DNA from: Cheilinus undulatus
Lineage: Eukaryota > Chordata > Actinopteri > Labriformes > Labridae
NCBI RefSeq assembly: GCF_018320785.1
Contig: NC_054885.1
Span: 12,212,421-12,276,420 of the forward strand
DNA: 64,000 bases
Direction of reading: 5' to 3'
A program made the translations under genes and the position numbers. The notes beneath the pieces were generated by a model. It saw only the letters and a program-made list of their open reading frames with translations. It searched no databases and was not told the origin of the DNA. Shown piece after piece: positions 13,257-26,100 of this stretch (its first letter is position 1; the number at the start of each line of letters is the position of its first letter).

Positions 13257-13957
13257 CAGTTGAAACCAGAAGTTTACATACACTATATAAAAAGGCACAT
13301 AAACTTTTTTTTCTCACCGTCTGACATTAAATCAGACAAAATAGATGGCATCATTAGGAAAGAACATTATGTGGAAATACTGAAGCAACATCTCAAGACA
13401 CCAGCCAGGAAGTTAAAGCTTGGGCGCAAATGGGTTTTCCAAATGGACAATGACCCTAAGCATACTGCCAAACTGGTTACAAAGTGGCTTAAGGATAACA
13501 AAGTCAATGTTTTGGAGTGGCCATCACAAAGCCCTGATCTCAATCCCACTGAAAATTTATGGGCAGAGCTGAAAAGGCATGTGCGAGCAAGGCGGTCTAC
13601 AAACTTGGCTCAGTTACACCAGTTCTGCCAGGAGGAATGGGCCAAAATTCCTGCAAACTATTGTGAGAAGCTTGTGGAAGCATATCCAAAACGTTTGACC
13701 CAAGTCATACAGTTTAAAGGCAATGCTACCAAATACTAATGAAATGTATGTAAACTTCTGACTCTCAAGAAAATAATAAAAAAAATGTCTAAAAAATTAT
13801 CTCTCTCATTATTCTGGCATTTAGCAAATAGAAATAATTTTGGTAATCCTAATTGACCAAAAACAGGAAAAGTTTAATCTGATTTAATGTTAGACGGTGA
13901 GAAAAAAAAGTTTATGTGCCTTTTTATATAGTGTATGTAAACCTCTGGTTTCAACTG
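13257..13957 (+). mobile_element. Internally deleted Tc1 element with TA target duplication
   Basis: Both ends show inverted repeats of about 80 bases (cagttgaaaccagaagttta and its complement) flanked by TA. Between them a 5'-deleted transposase frame reads KWVFQMDNDPKHTAKLV, SQSPDLNPTENLWAELKRHV and EEWAKIPANY: the later part of the DDE catalytic domain. The N-terminal DNA-binding domain is gone, so it cannot be autonomous. The reading frame is clean to a stop at 13737, so the copy is fairly young. Confidence 0.9.
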
Positions 13958-14254
13958 TACATATTTAACATTTACGTCAGCTCCTGGCATTCTGATCGCT
14001 GGAGTTTCCCGACACAAGCTTCTGTAAACAGTGACTACAAAAGGTGCAAATTAAGTCTGTCATGCCTGAGAAATTACAAAATCCCCCTCTGTTTATTTAT
14101 CAAGCAACTTCAGTTGTCACACCTCTGCTTGGTCTTCGTCACTTTACTTCTTCTTTCTAACGCTGCATATTTCAGCATAATGTTGGACGTGCAGCAATAA
14201 TAAAAACAACATTTCTGGCTTTGAAAATAATTTTTATTATTCTATTTCTGTTGG

Positions 14255-14960
14255 AACAGAAATGGTAAAGGTACAAAACTGCTGTACTCAAGTAAAAGCA
14301 CAGTTACTCTGGTTAAAATCTTACTTCTACTAATTAAAGGAACAATAAATCTACTCAAATAAAAGTAAGAAGTATTTACTTTAAAGTTTAGCAAGAGAAG
14401 TTACTGAGGAGTGGCGCACTAATGATCTTTCCTTATTGGCTAGAACAAGAGAACAGATCTCCTATAAGAAATTAAAACACACCACAAAATTGACAGCGTT
14501 AGTTAAAGTCATATAGAGTTAAATTTTACACTTGAGTAGTGTTTATATTCGTCCACACCATGCACAGTTAAACTAGTCTTTTGAATGTGAAATATTTCAT
14601 AATATGAATAGCTGCAGTAACTCAAAGAACAAAACAGAGTCAACCTCATATTAAGTTAATGCATACTGATGAAGAATATGCAGGAACTCTAAGCCGGGGG
14701 ATAACTCACATCAAAAACAATAAACCATGACCCACATATAAAACAGATCTGAACACTGGGGGATCAACACTGTCAATTAACTCTGAAAATGAAGACCATT
14801 TCACTCAAATGGAGTTCAAATAATCTCTGAAATGTTAACCCTGAGATATCAACACAACAGCCGTTTAAGGATGTGATGTGGAACATTCTCTCATTATGTG
14901 CTACTTTGTCAGAGGTGGAAAAGTACAAGAGTACTGTATTCAAGTAAAAGCAAAAGCAAA
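14255..14960 (+). repeat. Nonautonomous DNA element, copy 1 (tactcaagtaaaag family)
   Basis: Ends are rich in gtactcaagtaaaag-type sequence, and the interior (gggggatcaacactgtcaat; cattatgtgctactttgtc) matches 45745-46480. No coding capacity. Confidence 0.6.
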
Positions 14961-16743
14961 ACAAAACACACAATAATCATTTCTCAAGTAAATTGAACTG
15001 GTCTTATATTTTTCTTTTGTTATTAAACACTGTGATTTTTTTTATCTCATATACCGAGCACCTTTTCGCTCCACATAGGGCCAATCACTCTTGAGAAAAA
15101 AATTGTTCTTAAACCCCTCTTATACATTTTTAAGAAGATTCTAACATTCACCAAAATATTCCAATCTGATTTGTTCTGATTAGCAAAAACAAAATCTAAT
15201 AACACTCCAGAGCATTCTTACCGACATTTCAGTGCTGCTATGACAGGATAAAATCATTCATTTTGCTTAAACAAGAATGACATGTAAAATATAGTTGTGA
15301 TTATATCTCACCTCATTTTTTCATTGTTGAATTTATTCATACTTTGTAATATTTATTCATATGAAAAATATTATATGTTTAAATAATATGAACTAATACA
15401 TCACTTAAATGGGGTCAAGATTTAACTCAAAACGGCAGTGTGTGATCTGATCTGAACTCAAATCTAGCACTTTTAGGAGTTTTATATTATGACTCATATT
15501 CAAAACAATTAAAACATATCTTCACCAAGCATTTGAATGTGTTTATATAAGACACGCCTTTGTATCCTTTTTGGCCAGCAGTGGTTTTAGCCTCGGAACT
15601 CTCCCAGCCTCTTTCTTATTGTCAAATCGTGAACACTGAACTTATCTGAGTCAAGCGAAGCCTACATGTCTTTCGAGGATGTTCTGAGCTCTTTTGTGAC
15701 CTCCCGGATGAGTCATCTGAGTAATTTTCATAAGCTGTAAACTCCTGGGACGGTTTACCACTGTTCCAAGTTTTTCTCCATTTGTGGATAATGGCTCTTA
15801 CTTTGGTTCACTGGGGTCCCAAAGCCTAAGAACTGGGTTCGCAACCTGTTCCAGACTGATAAATGTCAGTGACTTTGTTGCTTTCTTTAGATTGCAGCAT
15901 GTTTTTTTTGTTTGTTCGTTTTTTTGTTGTTGTTTTTTTAAGATTGTTTTGTTTGTTGTTTCCACCTGCATGCCAGGTAAATTTGGATGGCTTTTTTTTC
16001 CTTTAATATATGAAATCATCATTTAAAAACTGCATTTTGTATTTGCTCAGGTTATCTCCGTCAATGCGTGGCAAATATGCAAAAAAGGGAAATCAGCAAG
16101 TGGGCCAATGCTTTTTAATAGCAGTGTTATTAAAGCTTCCTCTTTTGGCATCCTGTGGAGCGGGTCTACAACTATTTTAGAACTATTGAAATATTTCAAA
16201 GTATTAAAATTGCTTTGATGATATTGTATTTTGGACATTCCTGACTGTTTTCTGTGTTTCCACACCGCCCTGCAGTCTCATGTTTGTGTATGGGAATAAA
16301 AAGGGTGTTTCTCTATGCTAATCTGAAGAAAATCTAGACAATTTCTGAGGAAAATTCCTGATATTGCTTGACACATTTCTCCAGATAAGGTTCAGAACAA
16401 CATGGTTGTATTAATAAAGCCATACCTGCTGTTTCATTGTCTTTATAATCTGCTCTCTACTGCATGGGAAAAATGCAAAAGTGACCACTTTCATGAGTAA
16501 ATCATACTCTGAGACACACATGCAGGAAAAGGCTTTTTTTCCTGTTTGTTTTCCATATGGGAGGATTTCCAATAGCAGCCTTCTGTCTCTCTCTGTGGCC
16601 ATCTGAGTACCCCTGAGGCCTTCTCTGCAGCAGCTTTGAGGGCGTGAGCATTTTCTGATAAATGCCAATGTGTATATTTTAACAAATTAATAAAACTGCT
16701 CATCTGTGTCAGCACTATTCGGTTTGTCATGTGACTGTATGTG
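14961..16743. other. No gene seen; Tc1-like tail at 15973-16110
   Basis: Upstream flank of csf2rb. A Tc1-like tail (ggatggctttttttccttt...gtggcaaatatgcaaaaa) is visible. ORFs around 15784-16817 overlap on opposite strands and have no recognisable domain. Confidence 0.4.
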
Positions 16744-16998
16744 CGTTTGCACACGTGAGAGAGAGCGATAAGAGGCAGGAGGATGTGGATAAAAACCCAC
16801 AACAAGCGCACACTCAAAGAGGAACCCGATGTGTTGTGTGGTCATGACTCATTTCTTCTTTATTTCTAGTAAATGGACTAATTTCTGTCTCTCTGTCTGT
16901 CTGTCTCTTTCTATGTTCTCCTTCTATCAAAGACTCTGTGACAAAGTGATAAAACACAGCAGAGTTTCCAGAAGAATAAAGGGGGCACGTGGCCCTGC
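16744..16998 (+). promoter_or_regulatory. csf2rb: Candidate csf2rb promoter and 5'UTR
   Basis: The 250 bases before the first ATG hold a CACGTG E-box (16752-16757), a GATA core, a TATA-like GATAAAAA (16788-16795), an ETS/PU.1-type GAGGAA (16819-16824) and a perfect AP-1 palindrome ATGACTCAT (16844-16852). These suit a myeloid receptor gene but are short motifs; no start site can be proven. An acceptor-like ttatttctag at about 16860-16869 could mean a 5'UTR intron. Confidence 0.35.
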
Positions 16999-17016
16999 AT
17001 GACTTCCACCAAAAGG

Positions 17017-17119
17017 ATGCCTCTTCTCTGGGTTGCTCTTTGGTCGATGCTCCCTCCATTGGCTCTCCTCTCTAGTCTGGACACCTGTGTCATCCATGAG
17101 AGCAGCTCCTTTCAACATG
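17017..17119 (+). CDS. csf2rb: csf2rb exon 1: signal peptide
   Basis: 103 nt, ends in phase 1 at donor gtgagt. It encodes a Leu/Pro-rich hydrophobic leader starting MPLLWVALW and the first mature residues. An in-frame ATG lies 18 nt upstream. Confidence 0.88.
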
Positions 17120-20100
17120 GTGAGTCTCTTCAGTGTAGTTTTTGAAAATCAATCCTGTGAAATTTTCAATTTGAATTGATTGGATATGGCATCAGCATTT
17201 TACCCTAAAATCTGGATTATAGGTTATACTGGATTATAAGCAGTGGTCTGTTTTTGGGCCTCTTTCATAGTAAAAGAAAAGGTTTACACACTGCTTCAAT
17301 TGCATTTTGTTCTTGTTCTTCTGAACAGTCTCTGGAATAACTGGAGATTTTGGATTGTTCTAACTACTTTACCTAAGTAAAACCTATCATTGTCTATAAA
17401 CTAATTGGTAAAGAGTATATTTAGCACAAAAATGGCAGGTACTTCTTACCAGTTTTTAAGAACATTCTGTCTTCCCCCTTGCACAGAGTCTCTGTTGCTG
17501 AAATCTCTACACTGCCACAACGACTACAAGACACACGTCCACTGCAGGTGGAGGGAACACAGTGGGAGGGAGCTGGAGCTTTGGTTCAAGACAAAAAACA
17601 AAAAGTAAGAGCACATATTTGAAACATGTGGGTTATAATATGACAACTAGGGCTGCAAGCAGTGCTGAAGGACCCTCGCACCCCAGTGAACGTCAAGGTG
17701 TAAAGCTACCACTGGGTGCTAGCAAAAGAGTGAGCAGGGTGATCCTGTCAGGACCGCAAATGAATAAAAAAGAATGAGCATGTTGTACTTTATATATGAT
17801 GTAGTACTGGCTATCAACACTAGGTGGCAGGATTACACCAATATGTAGGAGTGATTAGGGCAGGACTGATATTTTTAGCATGTTAATTTCAAAGAAGCTC
17901 GGACATCGTATTTTAGAGGTGTTACTGGCTTCTTACAGGAAGTGGCGCTACAGCAAAACCATAAGATTCACCTTTAAATGTGTATTGATCATACACTGAA
18001 ATCTGAATAAAATGAGATGCAGCATATCACAGTTAATCTGGGCTTGCGCTGTGCAGTTTTCATCCAGTTCAGTAACGAATTTTGAGTCGCATGACTCACT
18101 TTGAAGTCAGGCCAACTTGGATCAGGGGTCATTTGTCGTGCTGTGTATATGGCATACGACGGCCAACCACAGCTACAGCTAAACAACTTTGGGGGATTGT
18201 TTTCCTTTGTAAACTGTCAGACAACATTTTAAATTACCATGCCAACAGCTGGAATGACTTTCTGATGCATCCCCCCATGATAAAAGAAATACACAAGCAG
18301 GAAATCTTCCTTGCCACGGGTCTGCAGCTGACATGGATAGTGATGCTGTTTGTGTGTGTGGGAGAGAGAGATAGCGGGAGAGAGAGAGAGAGAGCAAGAA
18401 GATATGACTGGAAACACTTCACCCTCAGTGTTTGAGACTTTTAAAAAGGAAACTGCGGATTTCTGTCACAGTCCCCCCTGACTTCACTCGTACAGTGTGA
18501 GCACTCAGGTAAGACCCAATCATCGGACGGTACCATGTGAACATGTAAATAGTTCGCCATGGGAGTGCATTGTAAGCAATTCAGTCACACAGTATGACTT
18601 GACATTCTGCCACGACTGTCTTATGGTCATATTGAAATGGCACAGTGTGTGCCCAGCTTTAGGCAAACTTCCTGTCAAACTGGCGAGATTTTGAAATGCT
18701 CGCCATTGGCAGTAAGGTGTCCTCTCATAAGACATGTCAATGTGCTGGACAAATAGTGATGTACTTTGATCAAAATCTGTGCTTGATAGGTTCAACTCGG
18801 TAATAGCAATAAAAATATGTCCCAATTGTGTCACTTTCTGGACATTTTATTTTAGTGGTGTTTCTGGCTTCTTACAGTAGGCAGCGCAACAACAAAAACT
18901 CAAATCTACCTTTATACAGATAGATAGAGGGGCAGTCCTTGATCATACACATGAAATATGAATGAAATCGGATGTTGCTTATGCGAGTTTGGCGTACTTC
19001 CTGTCAAATTGGTGAGATATTGAAATGTTCACAATCGGCAGTGAGGTGTCCTCTAATAAGAGATGCTAGTGTGGTGGACAAATATTGATGTATTCCTATC
19101 AAAATCTGTGCTTGATAGGTTCAACTTATTAATATACAAGGTAGATAAGGCCCAGTTGTGTCACTTCTTGGAAATTTTATTGTAGTTGTATTATTGGCTA
19201 CTTACAGGGGCCCTACAGCAAAACTATAAAATTAACCTTTAAATGTGTAGAGGATTAGACCTTGATCATACATGTGAAATATGAATGAAATCAGATGTTG
19301 CATATGACAGTTAGGCAAACTTCCTGTTAAATTGGCGAGATATTGAAATGCTCATCATTGGCAGTGAGGTGTCCTTTTAACAGGACATGCAGTGTTGTGA
19401 ACAAATATTGATGTGTTTTGATCAAAATCTGTGCTTGATAGATTAAATCTGGTAAGAGGAATATAGATGTGGCCCAGCTGTGTCACTTCCTGGAAATTTT
19501 ATTTTAGAGGTGGCACTGGCTTTCTACAGTAGGTGGCACTACAACAAAACCATAGAGTTAACCTTTTAAATGTGAAGAGGATCAGACCTTGATCATGCAT
19601 GTAAAATATGAGAAAAATCAGATGTGTCATATGAGAGTTAGGTGAACTTCCTGTCAAATTGGCGAGGTATTGAAATGCTTGCCATTGGCAGTAAGGTGTC
19701 CTTTTAACAGGACGTGCAGTTTTGTGGAAAAATAATGATGTGTTTTGATCAAAATCTGTGCTTGATAGGTTCAACTCAGTCATGGCCATGAAGATATGGC
19801 TCAGTTGTGTCACTTCCTTTTACCTAAAGGGGGCGCCATGATGAGATGTTTGTATGTGGGCGTGTTCATTGTGATAATGTCAGAAAGAGTAGAAGATCAC
19901 AGAGTGATTTAAACTCACTCTGAGGTCGGTTTTCTCCGACTTTTCTGACCTACAATGCTGTGTTTGTTTCCCTGCAGTGAGCGGTGTGAGCCACACGGCG
20001 CCACAGATGAAGATGAAAGCGGGCACAGGATGGTCCAGTGCAGATACAAAACCCATGCTTTTGCCATCGGCATCAAACACACGGCCTTCTTCCTCGATAA

Positions 20101-23100
20101 GAAGACCCCCTGCTCACCTGTCCAGAGCAGGCTTCTGGATCTTTCTCAGCACTGTGAGTTTATAAGACAGTTAACTTTAATGTTAAAGGGAATTTTTTGA
20201 AGGAATGTCACAGCTTTAACTTCTTTACAGTGAGGACACGCACGCCAGTGAATGTGTCTACACAAGAAGCAGGAGATGAAGGCCAGCAGCTCAGCTGGTC
20301 CAGCCCTTACCCCTCCTCCTCCTCACTGAGTGAAAACATCACATATCAGCTCGGATACAGGATGGGCACAGAGGACAACTGGACGGTTAGTAAAAGAAAA
20401 TGCTTTGGTGAATTTTGTTTCTGCACACGTGACTTAAACACTTCCTTGATTTATATTTAGTGATAAAAGTAAAGGCAGTTGGTGGTTGTCTTAAATCGCA
20501 GTGGAGACTTCCTCTGACAGGAAAACTGGTTCAGGCTCAGAACCCCTGGGGCTAAGTCAACTCTTGATGATACATTGAAGCCTATAAATAACTTTAGCAT
20601 ACTGAAAGTGAAAATAGGCATGAAATGGACGAGGCTACAGCCTCTCTAGTGGCTCACTCAGGCCGTTCTCATGCACAGAATTTACACTCTGCATGTCTAA
20701 AAATCATATAGCTCAGTTGATGGAGCTGGTACCTATAGTAAGAGACTATAATCCTCGTCCCACTGATCAATTCCCTGACCAAATCCTACCACTGTTTTGG
20801 TGCATATCTTTCCCCTCCATCTCTTTCCAGTCTGTCAAACAAAGCATTCGAGCAAGCGTTGGACTCGGTGAGTAGAGATGCCCTCTGGAGGATTCTGGGG
20901 CTCAGCAGGATCCCACATTCACTCATTCAGCTGATGTCTGACCTATGTTCTAGTACAGAGAGTGCTGTGAAATGTGTTGGCTCCATCTCTGACTTCTTCC
21001 CAGGGGTGCATCCTAATCCCTACGCTCTTCAGTACCTGTATGGACTGGATAATGGGGTGGTAGCGGGGGAAGCGAACTGTGGATTCACCAATGTCCACAT
21101 CACCAACTAGACTGACTACGAGACTAGACTAGACTAGAGAGAACATAGATGTCTTCATGGGGGCTCAACTTGCTCAGTGAGGAGGCTAAAATGTTGGAAA
21201 TGCATGTCCCTGGGACCAAAACAAAGATCCAGGCATTCAGGGATGCTGCCATCAAATCTGTGTCTGTGAGAGAGCAGTGATACTCAACGTTTTTAGCCCG
21301 CGACCCCCAAAATAAAGGTGCCAGTGATCAGGGACCCCCACTGCACCTGAAGGTGGTTGAACACAGCCATGCACTTTCAAGATAGTCACCTGCAGACAAG
21401 GTCACCCATAAGGTGGGTAAATGGGATAACTTAATGGGGCCCAGCCAAACCATGGAGGTCAGCAAAATCATGATCCATTAAAATATCCAAAAAATATCCT
21501 TTTTTTAAATCCTGTGTGTGGTAAATAGCCTTCTGAAAAATGTAAATCCCTTTTGTTGAGAAAAAAAAATTAAGATAGGTTAAAAATTGCTAAAATGGGT
21601 AAATAATGGCAAAAAAGTGGAAAAAGTGGTGAAACTGGATTTTAAAAGTAGCAGAAATGGGTTAGAAATGACAACAATTACATCAAAATGGTAAAAAAGT
21701 GGAAAAATGGGCATGAATAGTGGGAAAAAAATAGTTCAAAAGTGGCTGAAATGGCTCTAAATTGGCAAAAATGTGTGAAAATTTGATGAAAAAATTAAAT
21801 TGAATTAAAAATTTGATATAAACCAGCAAAAAAAGGGCTAAATAAGAAAGAGAAAATAGGCAGATATTGGCAGAAATTGGTTGAACTATCAAAAATTGGC
21901 ATATCAGATAGTGAAATGTGGGTAAAATGAAAAAATGTGTGTAAAAATTGGTAAAAAAAAAAAAAAAAAAAGGGTTTAAAAGTGGCAATAGGGGGGCCAA
22001 CAGAGGCAACATTAAGTTTAAGTGGCAAGAACTGGTTTAAAGTAGCAAAAACAGGCAAAAAAAAGTGGTGGGAAGGGTTTGAAAATGGACAAAATAGGTG
22101 TTAAATTGCAAAAATATGTTCAAATTGATGGGAAAATTGATGAAAATTGGGTAATAGTGTAAATTTGCAACAGTGTAATTTGAAAAAATATTCTTAGTTT
22201 TTTTAAGGTAATCTGGGGACCCCCCTCTCAGTATCTTGTGAACCCCAAGGGGGTCCCGACCCCAAGGTTGAGAACCCCTGGTTGAGAGCAAGGTAGTTGT
22301 CGTGCAGTTCACCTGCCTTGGCAGGGTAATCCATTGCTTTGATAACTGGATTCGTACATAGGGCGATGGGTTTGCTGAGCAAGGTGATTTGGTGCTCCCA
22401 GTATCAGAACATGCAGACTTAAATCAGTGTCTCTTGGTCCTCCCGGTCTTACTAAACTCCTGTTACGCCGGAACACTGACTGATGGCCAGAGACTCCTTT
22501 ATGACGTCTTCGTTTCATTTTTGGGTATGCTGTCACGACTGTGCCTGATCCAGCTCACTGGACTCTTCGGCTGCGCAGCCATGCTGTTGCAATGGATGCA
22601 GCATGTGGTTTTGTATTGTCTTATTGAAATATGCAAGGCCTATCCTGAAAGAGACGTTGTCTGGATGGGAGCATATGTTGCAGTAAAACCTCTATATCAG
22701 GGATAATCAACTGGTGGCCCACCCACCACATCTTCCCATCCAACCCCCAGAACATTATCAAATTCAAAACATGCAGAAGGAAAAAATACATTTGTCTTTT
22801 TTAATACTCCCTAAAGCAATAAACATAACTCCAAAACAATTATATATGAAACCATTTTATCACAAATGGCTTTGTTTCATCCATTTTTCAGAAATCCACC
22901 TGTCAGTCATTGTAAGCAAATATAATGCAGGTTAAACACTTTTATCAGTCTATTCTTTTTTGATCAAAACAGGCATTTTGGGAGTGCTATTTTCCTTCTT
23001 GGGTTTTTTCACTTACCACTTCACCGCATATTAGCATCAAACCCATGGATAGACAGCATGACAGCCACTTATATATTCAATTAAAATATCTCAATCACCC

Positions 23101-26100
23101 CATTGTGGCTGTCTGTGATAAATGGACTGATCTCAATGTTAGAGCCTAAAAAATACATGCACATGCAAGAAAATGAAAATATTTAAACAAAAATTCGTTA
23201 ACTAGACCATTTGTTAAATTTCTTTAGTTTATTTGAGAGTTCGACCCCCCAAAAGTGCCTGACTAGGAAAAAGCTGGTCCTTGTACGAATGTAGTTGATG
23301 ACCTCTGCTCTTTATACTTTTCAGCATTGATAGTGCCTTTCCAGATGTGTAAGCTTCCCATGCCATAGGCACCAATGCAACCCGATACCATCAGAGGCAT
23401 AGGCTGTGGAACTGTGCACTGAAAAGAAGCTGGATACAAGCTAAATTTCCAAAAGGAATTTCAAATTTTGATTTATCTGACCAAAGAACAGTTTTCCATT
23501 TTGCCTCAGTACATTTTAAACTAGATCAAAATTGTAATTTCAGCTGGAATAGCGTGGGGATGCTGAGAGCTGAATTGAGGAAGAACTGCTGAAAATAAAC
23601 AAAAGCACAAAAAATGGCTGAAAATAGCATAAAATAGCATAAAATGGCATAAAAGTAGCTGAAATTGGCATTCAATAGTTTAAAAAAGGATAAAATAGCT
23701 AAAAGTTGCCTTAAAATAGCTGAAAATAGCATTAAAATAGCTCATTTTGGCCTAAAAGTAGCAGAAAATTGCATTCAATGGCTGAAAAAGTATAGAAATA
23801 GCTGAAAATAGCATGAAAATAGCTATACTTTAAAATTTTAAAAAGTTAAAAATGAGAAAAGTCATAGCAGTCAAGTGACGAAGAAACTGAATTTATTTCA
23901 GTTCAAACAGTGTCGATACGACAAAGTATGAAGGAGGAGATAGCCGGCGCGGAAGAAGAATAATAAACAAAATTGTCTGGACGGATCCAGAAATTTTGTA
24001 AAGGATGCTTCACTACTGGGAGATAGGGTTAATGGCAGAGGTCTGCGCTGTCTGAGTGCTTTTCTAGTTTATGTTGTTTTTATGGGTTTTTGGGTTTTGG
24101 AAATCATTGCATTCTGTTTGTATTCACATTTTACACAGTGCTCCAGCTTTTTTGGAAATTAGCTTGTGTATAGCATAAGAGTAGTCATATCTTAATTACA
24201 TTTTAACACCAACAAACATGTCTATTTTCTCTCTGCAGACTCTGAATACCACAAACACGAGCATCACACTGGGGAAGCAGCTGCTGATCCCGGGTCACAG
24301 GTATGAAGCCAGGGTGAGGGCCCGGGCCAGCAGGGGTCAGTGGAGCGACTGGAGTCCTGTGGTGACCTGGAAGACTGAAGACGGTTTGTCAGAATCATGA
24401 CTTAGCATCTTTTTCAGCCAAAGTTTAAACAACATTAAGTCTCCTTTCTGTGCAACTTTTCCATTTTTGAGGAAACCATCTGGCTGGCATTTTTAATTTA
24501 TTGGATCATTTTCACGCCAGAAGGGCCATTTCTTCTCCCTCTTTATCTCCCTTCTTCACATTTCTAATCTCCTCCCTCTGTTCATTTTTATGGAAGCTTT
24601 GGAAAATTTTAGAGCCTTGGGGATGTGGTTATTAGCTCTCTCTCTCTCTCGGTCTGGTTGTAGATGCTGGGTACTCTCCCAGTTTGCACTGTGTCCTGAA
24701 TGGAGAGGAGGAGGTGATGTGTAGCTGGGAGGTGAGCAGAAAGGTGGATCACTTAATTTCCTACCAGCTGGCCTGTCGACGCGGCCAGACTACACTGTAA
24801 GTTGCATATGATGTGAAGAAATCACTGCTTATCGTTCGTGCTCTTATCTGGACTCCTCTTTTTTAACCCCCTGTGTCCAGGTCTGAGGGATGTTGCGTGA
24901 ACAGAACGGTGACTACTGTCCTCAGCGGGACGGCGCTGAAGTTCAGCTGCTGGTTAACTGTCGCAGACCCTGAACATCTGCTGCTGGAGCTCCAGCCGAC
25001 ACGCAATGCCAAGATTTTTAAAGCCAACAAGCACAGTGAGTAGACGCGAGGAGACAGAGGGCAGAAAATTTGAGGAGCTTGAGTGGGGGAGGGGGTTGTT
25101 ATGTTTCCTGCCATATTTAAACACACAATAGTATGACAGAACCTCTGCAGAAACACAGGACTCAGCAGCAGGAAGCTGTGGAGTGAGTGGGTGTCTCCAC
25201 CTAGTGTCTCAGAGGTGCTACTGCATCCCTGTCAGTTTATCACCAAGATGAAAGCCAAACTGGGCTTTCTCAGTCATCCGACATGTTTTAATCATGTTTG
25301 CTGTGCTCTGCAGTTCGCCCAAAACCTCCACAGCAGGTGGTGGTGAAGGACAAAGGCAACAGCTGGACTGTAGAATGGACCAATCCAAGCCTACCCTCGG
25401 ATCTAAATCTGAATTATCAGGTCTGCTATTACAGGCTAGAAGAAAAGGTGAGGAGGTCTAAACACGAAGCTCAATCACATTCATGACTGAAGAATTCATC
25501 CTCATACTAAATGTCTTGTTTCTTTCTTTCTCAGAGATGTGATGTCCCTGTGAATGTTTCTGGGGCCTCCATGTCCTGGAGCATCCTGCAGTCATCTCTG
25601 ATACCGTCCCAGCTCTACAAGGTCAGGGTCAGATCGCTGGTCGACCCTGGAGAAGACTTCATGTATGAAGGAATCCCATCAGAGTGGACCAATCCCGTGG
25701 ACTGGACCTCTCATGAAGGTAAAGCCCCGATTCCAAAAAAGTTGGGGCACTGTGTACAATGCAAATGAAACAGAATGCAATGATTTGCAAATCCCATAAA
25801 CCCTTATTTTATTTACAATAGAACATAAACAACCTATCTGATGTTGGAACTAAGGTATTTTAACATTTCATGAAAGATTTAAGCTCGTTTGGGTTTGATG
25901 GCATCTCAAAAAAGTCGGGACAGGGCCATGTTTTCAACAACAGTTTGTAAAGGTCTCAGTGAGGAGACCAGTTGCAGCAGACTGTCTCATTCTAGTGGTC
26001 TAGCTGCTTAACAGTCCTGGGTCTACTTTGTGAGTTTTTTTTGTTTAATGATTCGCTAAATGTTTTCTACTTGTAATAGGTCTGGACAGCAGGTAGACCA

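Larger units (their letters stand above)
22552..24165 (-). mobile_element. Tc1/mariner-type element, copy B, with nested insertions
   Basis: On the minus strand it ends in a terminus (ccaaaaaagctggagcactg) and carries tggaaaggcactatcaatgc and gcctatcctgaaagagacg-type blocks seen in other copies. It is interrupted by a hAT, a short tandem repeat and a SINE-like block. Confidence 0.65.

Noticed and set aside
13260..13739. A functional transposase gene
   Set aside because: The apparent start lies in the inverted repeat and the DNA-binding half is deleted; only the later catalytic part remains.
18082..18435. A 117-codon ORF in csf2rb intron 2 as an exon
   Set aside because: Exons 2 and 3 already join in phase and complete domain 1. 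The ORF ends in an (ag)n run.
17640..19860. A CRISPR-like or gene-cluster array
   Set aside because: The unit is about 326 bp throughout, without short repeats and unique spacers, in a vertebrate intron.
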